Below, in pieces: positions 35,873-43,211 of a DNA stretch of 64,000 nucleotides. Made by a program: the position numbers and the translations under genes. The first letter of the stretch is position 1, and every line of letters begins with the position of its first letter. Under the pieces are notes generated by a model. It saw only the letters and a list, made by a program, of their open reading frames with translations, made no database searches and was not told where the DNA came from. The stretch comes from CBDCWQ01 sp965223435 (GTDB lineage Bacteria > Myxococcota > Kuafuiibacteriia > Kuafuiibacteriales > Kuafuiibacteriaceae), in NCBI GenBank assembly GCA_965223435.1, contig CBDCWQ010000019.1:558001-622000 (forward strand). Reading direction: 5' to 3'.

Positions 35873-36227
35873 CTACCGGCGGGTTCGAGGGGGAAGGCAC
35901 ATCTTGGAGAGAATGCGAACGATCGGGTCGAGTATATTAACAGCCTCCCGAACCGATGCTTTTGTCGATAAAGCCAAGAGCAAAACAGGCGTCGACAATT
36001 GCTCCACACTCCATAGCGGAGCCTCTGGCGATTGCGTAGAAGCGTTTTTGGTCCGTTGGCCTGGTCTTTCCAGAGCCTTCCGCGATATTGAGCGAGACAG
36101 ACAACGACGCTCGCCGGATTTGGTCCGCAAAACTTGCGTAGCCGGGGGGAAATCGATCCGTGAGCTGCGATGCGAGAGGCAGGAAGGCGATGGCCAACCT
36201 GTAGACTTCGAGATTTCGGTAGTTCAT
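35873..36227 (-). pseudogene. Four-helix-bundle (23S rRNA intervening-sequence/S23 family) protein gene with a frameshift
   Basis: From the ATG at 36227 the product begins MNYRNLEVYRLAIAFLPLA and continues through the family hallmark FADQIRRASLSVSLNIAEGSGK and ECGAIVDACFALGFIDK. The frame then ends early at about 96 residues. In the neighbouring frame the sequence resumes with ASVREAVNILDPIVRILSKMC, the expected last helix, ending at 35873. Removing one A from the AAAA run near 35970 joins them into about 118 residues, the usual family length. The gene is therefore broken near its 3' end, or the extra A is a sequencing error. These small proteins occur inside 23S rRNA intervening sequences and as free genes of unknown role, and they are related to the Avd accessory protein. 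Here it sits exactly between inverted hexamer arrays; its ATG is three nt from one of them. Confidence 0.8.
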
Positions 36228-36230
36228 GCG

Positions 36231-36270
36231 TCCAGGTCCAGGTCCAGGTCTGTCCAGGTCCAGGTCCAGG
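36231..36270 (+). repeat. Hexanucleotide array (TCCAGG)x6, right arm
   Basis: Three TCCAGG units, a TCTG interruption, then three more units. It is the inverted counterpart of 35834-35869 and begins three nt upstream of the four-helix-bundle start codon, so it lies in that gene's leader. Confidence 0.9.
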
Positions 36271-36347
36271 CTATACTCGCGCCAACGGATAGCGCAAAGA
36301 AGTAGAACTTGCGCAACGATTTTCAGTTCGTTTCACCCCGGACGAGG

Positions 36348-36496
36348 TCAATATAAATTTCGTAGAAGGAGAACAATGCATCCAAGATGTAGAAGGCCGA
36401 GAAAATTGTCCGATTTGTATTCCCAGCGAATGGAAAGCCGGCGAAACTGCTTGAGCCAAGCGAAAAGCCTCTCGACTTTCCATCGGCGCTTGTAAC
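36348..36496 (-). pseudogene. IS5-family transposase, 3' fragment (separated by the IS256 insertion)
   Basis: The minus strand encodes YKRRWKVERLFAWLKQFRRL and the C-terminal helix ending at a stop at 36348. This is the conserved end of IS5-family transposases and contains the third catalytic residue, the Glu of KVERLFAW. It is the missing end of the transposase whose 5' part lies at 37997-38631. Joining the two at the shared 8-bp CTTGTAAC regenerates an in-frame RRYKRRWKVER. The left terminus of the IS5 element should lie between 36276 and 36347; I could not define its inverted repeat. Confidence 0.88.
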
Positions 36497-37996
36497 AGTA
36501 GTGTCCACCGTAGTGGTGTACGAGCGTCCTATCAAGAAAGTGGGCGACCATCACGTCATCCTTTAAAGATTGGGTTTAGCAGAACTCGATCAACAAAGGA
36601 GGGACACGATGGTCGACAAGAACATGAACGGTTTGATGGCATTGCGCAAGCTCGTGGAGAAAGGCGAGGTGGATTTGCCCCAGGAGATGCTCAGAGCAGT
36701 GGCGAACGCTCTCATGAGTGCCGAGGCGGACGAGGTCTGCGGGGCCGAGTGGGGCCAACGTAGTTCTGAGCGCGTCAATCAGCGAAACGGCTACCGGGAA
36801 AGGGACTGGGATACGCGGGCGGGGACCATTTCTCTGTCGGTTCCCAAGTTGCGCCAGGGAAGCTATTTTCCGGAGTGGCTTCTTGAACCACGCCGCCGCT
36901 CAGAGCGAGCTCTCACCCAGGTCATTGTCGAATGCTACGTCCGGGGGGTATCGACGCGTCGAGTCGATGGTTTGGTGAAAACGATGGGACTTTCGGGTAT
37001 CTCGAAGTCTCAGGTCTCGGTTCTAGCGGGTGAACTGGACGAGCTCGTCGAAAGTTTTCGCAATCGTCCTCTTTCTGATGGTCCCTACCGGTATGTCTGG
37101 ATGGATGCTTTGACTCAGCGTTGTCGGGATGGCGGTCGCGTAGTCAACGTGGCCACCCTGGTGGCTACGGGGGTCACGGCGGATGGGCGGCGAGAAATTC
37201 TGGGTCTGGACGTCGTCACCAGTGAAGATGGGCCGAACTGGACGGCGTTTCTTCGTGGCCTCGTGGCCCGTGGGCTGTCCGGGGTTGAACTTGTGATCTC
37301 CGATGCCCACGCCGGTCTCAAGGACGCCATCGCTTCGGTCCTCCTAGGGGCGAGCTGGCAGCGATGCCGAACCCACTTCATGAGAAATCTCCTGGCCCGG
37401 GTCCCGAAATCTGCACAAAGCATGGTCGCCACGCTGGTTCGTTCGATCTTCGAACAACCTGATGCTGACGCTGTCCATGCTCAGTTTACCCGTGTCGTTG
37501 AGCAGCTCGAGATCAAATTTGAAAAGGCCGCCCAGATGCTCGCGGAGGCCGGCCCTGATATTCTGGCTTTCACAGCCTTTCCGAAACAACATTGGCGACA
37601 GATACGCTCGAACAATCCCCAGGAGAGACTCAACAAGGAAATTCGACGCCGGACCGACGTCGTCGGCATTTTTCCGAATCGAGAGGCTGTCATCCGCCTG
37701 GTCGGTGCAGTTCTCGCGGAGCAGAACGACGAATGGATCGTCACCCGGCGATACCTGACGATGGAGGCAACCGCCGTCCAAGACGGTCTCGAGAAAGGAG
37801 AGATGGCACAGCTGCCCGAAGCCGTGAATGGCTGAAGATAAGGCTGACCGCCTCAAGCGGAGCCCGCGCCCGCGAGCCCCTCAAAGGCTCGCAGCGGGGG
37901 GAGCTCCCGCGTCGAGTGCTTCAAGCGTAATCGGCCAGCCGGAACTGAAACTCGATGGCGTGATTAGACTCGTACACCTCTTGACTGGACGTGACC
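36497..37996 (+). mobile_element. Complete IS256-family insertion sequence, 1500 bp, inserted into an IS5-family element
   Basis: The ends are fixed by an 8-bp direct repeat CTTGTAAC at 36489-36496 and 37997-38004, the target-site duplication size expected for IS256. The outer 28 bp form imperfect inverted repeats with 19 matches, including a perfect GGTGTACGAG block. The element contains one transposase gene. The target is the 3' part of an IS5-family transposase gene, which becomes continuous when the element and one duplication are removed. Confidence 0.9.
36609..37835 (+). CDS. IS256-family transposase
   Basis: 408 residues from the ATG at 36609, which has AGGAGG seven nt upstream; an upstream in-frame start at 36570 is less likely. 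It is a mutator-type DDE transposase, with CGAEWGQRSSERVNQRNGYR near the N-terminus, the first Asp in YVWMDALTQ, the second in VISDAHAGL and the Glu in NPQERLNKEIRRR. Length and motifs are intact, so the element may be active. It makes a circular intermediate in characterised relatives. It is the only gene of the 1500-bp element. Confidence 0.95.
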   Translation: MVDKNMNGLMALRKLVEKGEVDLPQEMLRAVANALMSAEADEVCGAEWGQRSSERVNQRNGYRERDWDTRAGTISLSVPKLRQGSYFPEWLLEPRRRSERALTQVIVECYVRGVSTRRVDGLVKTMGLSGISKSQVSVLAGELDELVESFRNRPLSDGPYRYVWMDALTQRCRDGGRVVNVATLVATGVTADGRREILGLDVVTSEDGPNWTAFLRGLVARGLSGVELVISDAHAGLKDAIASVLLGASWQRCRTHFMRNLLARVPKSAQSMVATLVRSIFEQPDADAVHAQFTRVVEQLEIKFEKAAQMLAEAGPDILAFTAFPKQHWRQIRSNNPQERLNKEIRRRTDVVGIFPNREAVIRLVGAVLAEQNDEWIVTRRYLTMEATAVQDGLEKGEMAQLPEAVNG

Positions 37997-38631
37997 CTTG
38001 TAACGTCGGAAAGAGCGGCCATCCTGCTTTCTCTTACTCGGCCTTTGCCCTCCGCGTTTTGGCGCTATAAGCTCAATTCCTCTTCCGCTTTTGAGTTCAC
38101 CCTGTAGCTTTCTGCTATCCCAGGCCTTGTCGCCGATGAGCTTATTGGGAAGCTCATCGACAAACGCAGCGTCGAGCACTCTTTGAGTGAGAACAATGTC
38201 GTGTCGGGAGCCCTCTGCAATAACCACAGATAGTGGAAGACCATTGCTGTCTGCAATGGCCATCACTTTCGTCGCATTCCCGGCACGACACTTCCCGACA
38301 CATGTTCCTTTTTTTTTGCCTCTACGTACGTGCCATCTATGAAGGCCTCGGCATCCTCGCTCGTCGCCAAAGTTTTCCTAAGTCCAACGAGGATTTTCTC
38401 AAACACGCCCTTTCTTACCCAGATCTGAAATCGACGATGGCAGGTCTGATAGGGGGGATAGCGACGCGGAAGATCTGCCCAGGGCGCCCCTGTTCGGAGA
38501 ACCCATAACACTCCATTCAGAACACCTCGCGGTTCTCGCCATGGCCGCCCTCCCTTGATGCCTGTCTTACGCTTTTCAGTTGTAGGAAAGTGCTTCCGAA
38601 TAGCCTTCCACTGATCATCCGTGACGTCCAT
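37997..38631 (-). pseudogene. IS5-family transposase, 5' part with A9 frameshift site, interrupted by IS256
   Basis: From the ATG at 38631 (MDVTDDQWKAIRKHFP) the first frame carries the IS5-type N-terminal domain (GGRPWREPRGVLNGVLWVL) and the first catalytic Asp in FIDGTYVEA. At 38309-38317 the minus strand has nine consecutive A. A -1 shift there continues as KKKGTCVGKCRAGNATKV into the second frame with VMAIADSNGLPLSV and the second Asp in LIGDKAWD. Such A-run slippage is common in this IS family. The reading ends at the IS256 junction; the remaining end is at 36348-36496. An upstream in-frame ATG at 38676 exists but matches the family less well. Confidence 0.85.
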
Positions 38632-38923
38632 CGACCACGGTAGATCAAATCCTCGAACCCATGTCGATTCGGCCAACCCTAGGGCAAACGCCAGGTCTGC
38701 GCCCTAAGCGTGACGCCCACGTTCGTTTTCCGAGCGGAACAAACGAATCGGCCCCGCACGCGACCCCATCGAGTTCGCGTTGCACCGCGTTGGGCGTCAA
38801 TTCACCTATCGCTTCTCGCTCGATCAAAAGCTGGCATTCGAGACGTGAGCAAGAGATAGGAATGGGCTCCAAGCTTCCAATAGGCCGATATGGCCCGTAT
38901 TTCAATGGGTCGTAAGCGTTCGC
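38632..38923. other. Region between the IS5 remnant and the RCC1 lipoprotein gene
   Basis: About 290 bases including the undefined right end of the IS5 element. Open frames on both strands (80-odd codons each) show no family resemblance. A short perfect hairpin GTAAGCG/CGCTTAC overlaps the stop codon of the RCC1 gene at 38910-38926. Confidence 0.35.
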
Positions 38924-41900
38924 TTACTCGGTGACTACAAACGTTATGGTAAGCGGAATCCCGGAGGCGCCGCCGCCATTCGCATGAGTGAATGGCGTTG
39001 CTAGGAGGGTATGTACACCAACCTCCATTTGTACCTTACCGTAGTCCCCGGCACTATCACCCCCCAGTGCGTAGGGGACACCGTTCTCGAGTCTAGTGTA
39101 CGAATCGCTATCGAGCGAGAAGCGAACGCTTCCGACAGGTGAGGGATTGGTCTCGGCTCGAATTGAGAGATACGAAGGGGTGGGCAGCGCGCCAAGGGAT
39201 ATCACGGAACCATCCACCAGTGGCATGATGTCGGTGTCATCGACGGGATCAACGAGCACAAATGAAGTGACTCGATGGTCCGTAGTGGCGCGCACGTTAA
39301 AGTTCACGACCAGTGCCTCGCCCTCTTCGCCGCCGGCTCCACTCATGGTGTATGGCGTTGCGGTAATGATGCGCTGTCCAGTTTCGAAGTTGACGGGCGC
39401 ATATACACCGCTTGCGTCGCCCCCCAGTGCATATGGCGCCCCGCTTTCTGTACGGTAGTTTTGGTTACCGTCGAACCCAAAACGGACACTGCCTACGGTA
39501 CTCGGATAGGTGACGGCTCGGATGCTCAGATAACCGATGGGGAAATGATCGAGAAGGAGTTCATCACCGGGCTGTATGGTCTGAATATCCACGCCCGTCC
39601 GCGTATCCACGAGCACGAGGGCTGTGACCCGCTGGATGCCATCGGTGAACTGACAGTCGGCTGGGCAAGTAACAGGGGTTTCATCGTCCCCGCACACCCC
39701 GTCCCCGCAAGCCGAAAGAAAAGTGTGCACCCGACGCGGGGAGACAATGGGTGACCCCGATATGCCCAGTCCAAGCTGTTTCTGCGAGTTGTCCCCCCAG
39801 CACCAAGTGGAACCATCCTCAATGCTTGCGCAGGTGTGGTAGGTTCCCGCCACGAGTTCTTCTACACGTGAGGGAAGATTCAAGACTAGGGCTGGCACAC
39901 TGCGATTGTTGGCGGTGCCGTCCCCGACTTGACCGTATCCGTTGAAGCCCCAGCACCAGGCCGAACCATCGGCCAGGACCGCACAGGCATGGTGATGTCC
40001 GCACGCGATACTTTTGGCCGCCTGCGGTAGCTGAGCTGCGCCTATTGTGCTTTGGACAGTGAAGCTTCCGGTTCCCAGGACACCAAGGTCATTCCGTCCC
40101 CAACACCGCACAACCCCGGCGGCATCCAACGCACAGGAACTGAATGCGGAGGCGCAGACATCCACCGCCGGGCTTGTCAAGGCCACTTCGACCGGCAGCT
40201 TACTGCGTGCGTTCGCGCCGTCGTCCAGTTGTCCGTAGTTGTTTGCGCCCCAGCACCAAACCGTACCGTCGTTCTTGAGTGCACAACTATGTAGAGTTCC
40301 GGCCGTGACGCGCACAACCCCTTCGAGTCCCGAGACCTGAACCGGCGCACTTCGGTCGGTGCGGGTACCATCCCCAAGGTTGCCTTCCGGGTTGTAACCC
40401 CAGCACCACGCGGTTCCGTTCGTGCTGGTAGCACAATTGTGGCGATCGCCAGCCGCGATTTGGGCGGTATTTCCGGCCAGGGGCCCGCCGACCAGCTGAG
40501 GGTATTGCACGGGGGCGGTGGTGCCGGTTCCAACCTGACCGTAGGCATTCCAGCCCCAACACCAGAGATTTCCATCCGGCGATCGGGCGCAGGTATTCCG
40601 ATTGTTGGCCGCCACATCCGTCACATAGCCAGGCACTGGAACAGGTTGCGGGATCGCGGAGGGGTTTGTGAGCTGCCCGTCCCCGAACTGGCCGAACGCA
40701 TCTGATCCCCAACAAGAGAGCGCCCCATCACCATCTGCGACGCAGGTGTGTCGGGCACCAGCGGCCAGCCTCGATTCAAGAGCGAGAAAGGTGTTTATCA
40801 CCTCGCTCTCAACAACCCCATTGTCACCTAGGCAGTCCCTGTAGGAACCATCGGAATCCTGGCTAGCACAAACACTTGCGCACGGACCAGCGTCAACGAA
40901 GTCGCAGCTTTCGCTATTGCCCGTGCAGATGCGTCCTGAGATACCACCACCAGAGACGGTGCAGGTGTACATCTTGGGGGTCTCAGCGAAAAGATTACCC
41001 CAAAACGCTCCTTCATGCTGGATATAGACGTGTTTTTCTAGGTCGTTCACCGGAATTCCTAGGCCACGAATAGAGAGCTGAACCGTCTTTCGCTCCGGAT
41101 TTGTGCGAGACGCAAGACACGCTGACACACGCCGCTGTCCCAGCGGGTCTTGATCGAAATAGGGATTGCTCTTCCAAGTAGGTGCCAAACCGATACCACC
41201 ATAGTACTGTTTGGTTTCGGTTCCGCTCGGGTAAATTTGGTAAGTCACATCCACACAGCCGGGATCATTGGCACATGAGGCCCCTGTGGACGGAGGCAAC
41301 GCGCATGAGACAGCGTATTGATTGAGATTGTTTGCATATACACGCCACTCCAAGTTGAGCTCAGCAAGCTTCGAGTCTATGCATGCGTCTACGTCAGCGT
41401 TGTTGCTTCCGAGACCTTCCTGTCCTCCAACGTAGAGTTCGTTACCTTCGCAGTCGGTGATGACCCGGCAGTTGGCATCCGTACCACAGTTGATTGCACT
41501 CATGCAGGCCTCATCTCCCTCTACGCAGGATGCGGGCAAGGCGCACTGAATGGCTACGGTGTAAACCATGAGCTCGGTAAAGGCCGCACTCCGGTCAGGC
41601 GATGAATCACATGCCGAACCGGTAAGAGCGGCATCGACCAGATTAGAATAGTCCAAGGTCCCGACACTGAGCGTGCTGAAGTTGAGACCATTACCCCACG
41701 AGCCATTGCCCCAAGAACCATTGCCCCAAGAACCGTTGCCCCAAGTGCCATTGCCCCAAGTGCCGTTCCCCCAAGTGCCATTGCCCCAAGTGCCGTTGCC
41801 CCAAGTGCCGTTCCCCCAGGAACCATTCCCCCAAGTACCATTGCCCCAGGAACCATTGCCCCAAGTGCCGTTCCCCCAGGAGCCGTTCCCCCAAGTGCCA

Positions 41901-42109
41901 TTGCCCCAGGAACCGTTGCCCCAGGAACCATTGCCCCAGGAACCATTGCCCCAGGAACCATTGCCCCAGGAACCATTGCCCCAAGAACCGTTATCGGTGG
42001 AAATGGAGGTTTTGTCGGTTTGGAGTTCTTTCTCCTCGCCCGTCCCCCCCGAAGGACGCATACATCCCACCATTGCTCCGAAAAAGGTCACTGTAAGGGT
42101 CGAACGCAT
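38924..42109 (-). CDS. RCC1-repeat lipoprotein with WGNG pentapeptide array
   Basis: 1061 residues from the ATG at 42109; the upstream in-frame ATG at 42205 would put non-signal residues first. The start (RSTLTVTFFGAMVGC) is a lipoprotein signal. Residues about 40-140 are 20 tandem copies of the pentapeptide S/T-W-G-N-G. A cysteine-rich domain follows, then seven or so RCC1-type blades, each with a WCWGxNxYGQxGDGT motif and H.CA repeats, forming a seven-bladed propeller. Near residue 840 is a short cysteine-rich CGDGVCGDDETPVTCPADCQ. The C-terminus holds two copies of a beta domain of about 120 residues (LSIRAVTYPSTVGSVRF and LSIRAETNPSPVGSVRF) that is often found in secreted adhesin-like proteins. 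It is probably exposed on the cell surface; no enzyme motif was found. Confidence 0.85.
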   Translation of the reverse strand: MRSTLTVTFFGAMVGCMRPSGGTGEEKELQTDKTSISTDNGSWGNGSWGNGSWGNGSWGNGSWGNGSWGNGTWGNGSWGNGTWGNGSWGNGTWGNGSWGNGTWGNGTWGNGTWGNGTWGNGTWGNGSWGNGSWGNGSWGNGLNFSTLSVGTLDYSNLVDAALTGSACDSSPDRSAAFTELMVYTVAIQCALPASCVEGDEACMSAINCGTDANCRVITDCEGNELYVGGQEGLGSNNADVDACIDSKLAELNLEWRVYANNLNQYAVSCALPPSTGASCANDPGCVDVTYQIYPSGTETKQYYGGIGLAPTWKSNPYFDQDPLGQRRVSACLASRTNPERKTVQLSIRGLGIPVNDLEKHVYIQHEGAFWGNLFAETPKMYTCTVSGGGISGRICTGNSESCDFVDAGPCASVCASQDSDGSYRDCLGDNGVVESEVINTFLALESRLAAGARHTCVADGDGALSCWGSDAFGQFGDGQLTNPSAIPQPVPVPGYVTDVAANNRNTCARSPDGNLWCWGWNAYGQVGTGTTAPVQYPQLVGGPLAGNTAQIAAGDRHNCATSTNGTAWCWGYNPEGNLGDGTRTDRSAPVQVSGLEGVVRVTAGTLHSCALKNDGTVWCWGANNYGQLDDGANARSKLPVEVALTSPAVDVCASAFSSCALDAAGVVRCWGRNDLGVLGTGSFTVQSTIGAAQLPQAAKSIACGHHHACAVLADGSAWCWGFNGYGQVGDGTANNRSVPALVLNLPSRVEELVAGTYHTCASIEDGSTWCWGDNSQKQLGLGISGSPIVSPRRVHTFLSACGDGVCGDDETPVTCPADCQFTDGIQRVTALVLVDTRTGVDIQTIQPGDELLLDHFPIGYLSIRAVTYPSTVGSVRFGFDGNQNYRTESGAPYALGGDASGVYAPVNFETGQRIITATPYTMSGAGGEEGEALVVNFNVRATTDHRVTSFVLVDPVDDTDIMPLVDGSVISLGALPTPSYLSIRAETNPSPVGSVRFSLDSDSYTRLENGVPYALGGDSAGDYGKVQMEVGVHTLLATPFTHANGGGASGIPLTITFVVTE
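41691..41990 (-). repeat. Twenty tandem 15-bp repeats encoding S/T-W-G-N-G
   Basis: Exactly 300 bp, 20 units of 15 bp, read on the minus strand as SWGNG or TWGNG. Units differ mainly at the Ser/Thr codon and synonymous sites, showing recent expansion with purifying selection on Trp, Gly and Asn. The 15-bp period keeps other frames open, creating spurious ORFs on both strands. Confidence 0.95.
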
Positions 42110-42285
42110 GACTTCTTTCCACATCACGCAAAAAAACTTGCATATACTGTTCCCAGACGTAATCTCTTCAGGTCTTGTGCTGCGAACCCATGTGAACGCC
42201 AACAATTCGGCGCCTGTGGTAAATATTTCGGCAGCAAATCACTCCGGGACCTCCCCTCGGCGAAGTGGAGCGATTAGAGCGTTGG

Positions 42286-42760
42286 GTGTGTAGGCACACC
42301 CGGTAAGAGTCGAAAATCCCCTCCAGTCAGTCATGCGCTGACACGCCTCCAGCAGGTTCTGACTCAAGACTTGGAAGGCGGTCGATAGGAGTTCCAAATG
42401 CCATTGGTGAAGTACCGTGGCGGTTGGCTCCCGAGTGGGTCGTAGCGACTGCGGTTTATGCCCGAGTGTGAGACTATGATTCGGCCAACCAAGAAAGAAA
42501 ATTGGACATTCCGCCGGGGGGCTTCCAGGGACCGGGGTGACTTAGGTGAGCGCGGACGCGGGAATGCCTGTCAGGGTCGAAGCCTGAACTCAAAACATGT
42601 GTGCGGCTTCGGTCAAAGAACGAAGGCGAACTCAAGCTTACCGGGGATGGATGGAACACCGCGGTTCCGCGGTCGTTGTCGCGCTCAAAGACACCGTCGA
42701 GGACGACGACATGAAAGTGCGGATGAATGAACTCTTTCTCTACAAAGCTGGGGATGCCTA
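42286..42760 (+). other. Possible 5' fragment of a group II intron
   Basis: The stretch starts with GTGTG, fitting the GUGYG 5' end of group II introns, and contains phrases resembling domain I of bacterial introns (AAGTACCGTGG, GGGTCGTAGCG, GTGAGACTATGATTCGGCC, GAAGGCGAACTCAAGCTTACC). No reverse-transcriptase gene and no domain V are present, so at most it is a fragment. The resemblance is from memory and could be wrong. Confidence 0.3.
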
Positions 42761-42908
42761 CTTCGGGGTCATTGGGAACTTTCCAGAAGTGCATCGAGGT
42801 GCTCCTCCACCGTCCGTTACCGAAGCGAAGAGGATGCCGGTCTCGATGTGCCCGAAATCACTTGCCCCGCTCAAAACCAAATTCGGATAGCTGAACGTGA
42901 GCATGAAA

Positions 42909-43033
42909 GGCCGTTTTGCCTGATATATGGTAATCCCGCCCATGCCGGAGCCGTAGCCAGTTTCAAGGACGAGGGTCAACTCCACCATTTCCTCAACCAT
43001 GGCACAGGCAGGCAATTTTCCTTGACCATTCGA
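42909..43033 (+). repeat. Dispersed 125-bp repeat, copy B
   Basis: Counterpart of 35381-35508 in the same orientation. On the reverse strand it is open as part of an 85-codon frame (MVEEMVELTLVLETGYGSGM), which is broken in copy A. This may mean copy B is nearer to the ancestral coding sequence. Confidence 0.55.
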
Positions 43034-43211
43034 GGTTGACTTGCGTGAGAAAGTGGCGTCGGGTTCTCTCGTTTTCTCGGGTTCTCGTCAGATCAGGGGC
43101 CGCAAGGTCAGACCATTTGAGCGATTCCGGGGGCCACGATGCACTGTGGGCCGACCGACACCACATTCTACCTGCGAGCGTCACTCGCCAGCCAGACAAC
43201 AGGGAGCAACC

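Larger units (their letters stand above)
42110..43211. other. Gene-poor region between the RCC1 lipoprotein and the giant protein
   Basis: About 1100 bases. The left part must contain the promoter of the RCC1 gene. The middle (42286-42760) may be a group II intron fragment, and 42909-43033 is the second copy of the dispersed repeat; both are listed separately. The remaining 43034-43211 is the leader of the giant gene, with GGGAG six nt before its ATG. Small ORFs here show no recognised family. Confidence 0.4.

Noticed and set aside
35873..36227. 23S rRNA intervening sequence
   Set aside because: Proteins of this family occur inside 23S rRNA insertions, but no rRNA sequence flanks either copy here.
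35834..36270. Diversity-generating retroelement suggested by an Avd-related four-helix-bundle protein
   Set aside because: No reverse transcriptase, template or variable repeat was found in the window.
38645..38915. ORFs of 84-86 codons on both strands between the IS5 remnant and the RCC1 gene
   Set aside because: No ribosome binding site, no recognisable family, and both strands open by chance over the same interval.
41691..41990. CRISPR array
   Set aside because: The 15-bp units are contiguous without spacers and encode a periodic peptide in frame.
41673..42293. A plus-strand ORF of 206 codons rich in PLPQEP/PLPQVP repeats, antisense to the RCC1 lipoprotein
   Set aside because: The 15-bp period of the WGNG array keeps all frames open; there is no ribosome binding site and the sense frame explains the region.
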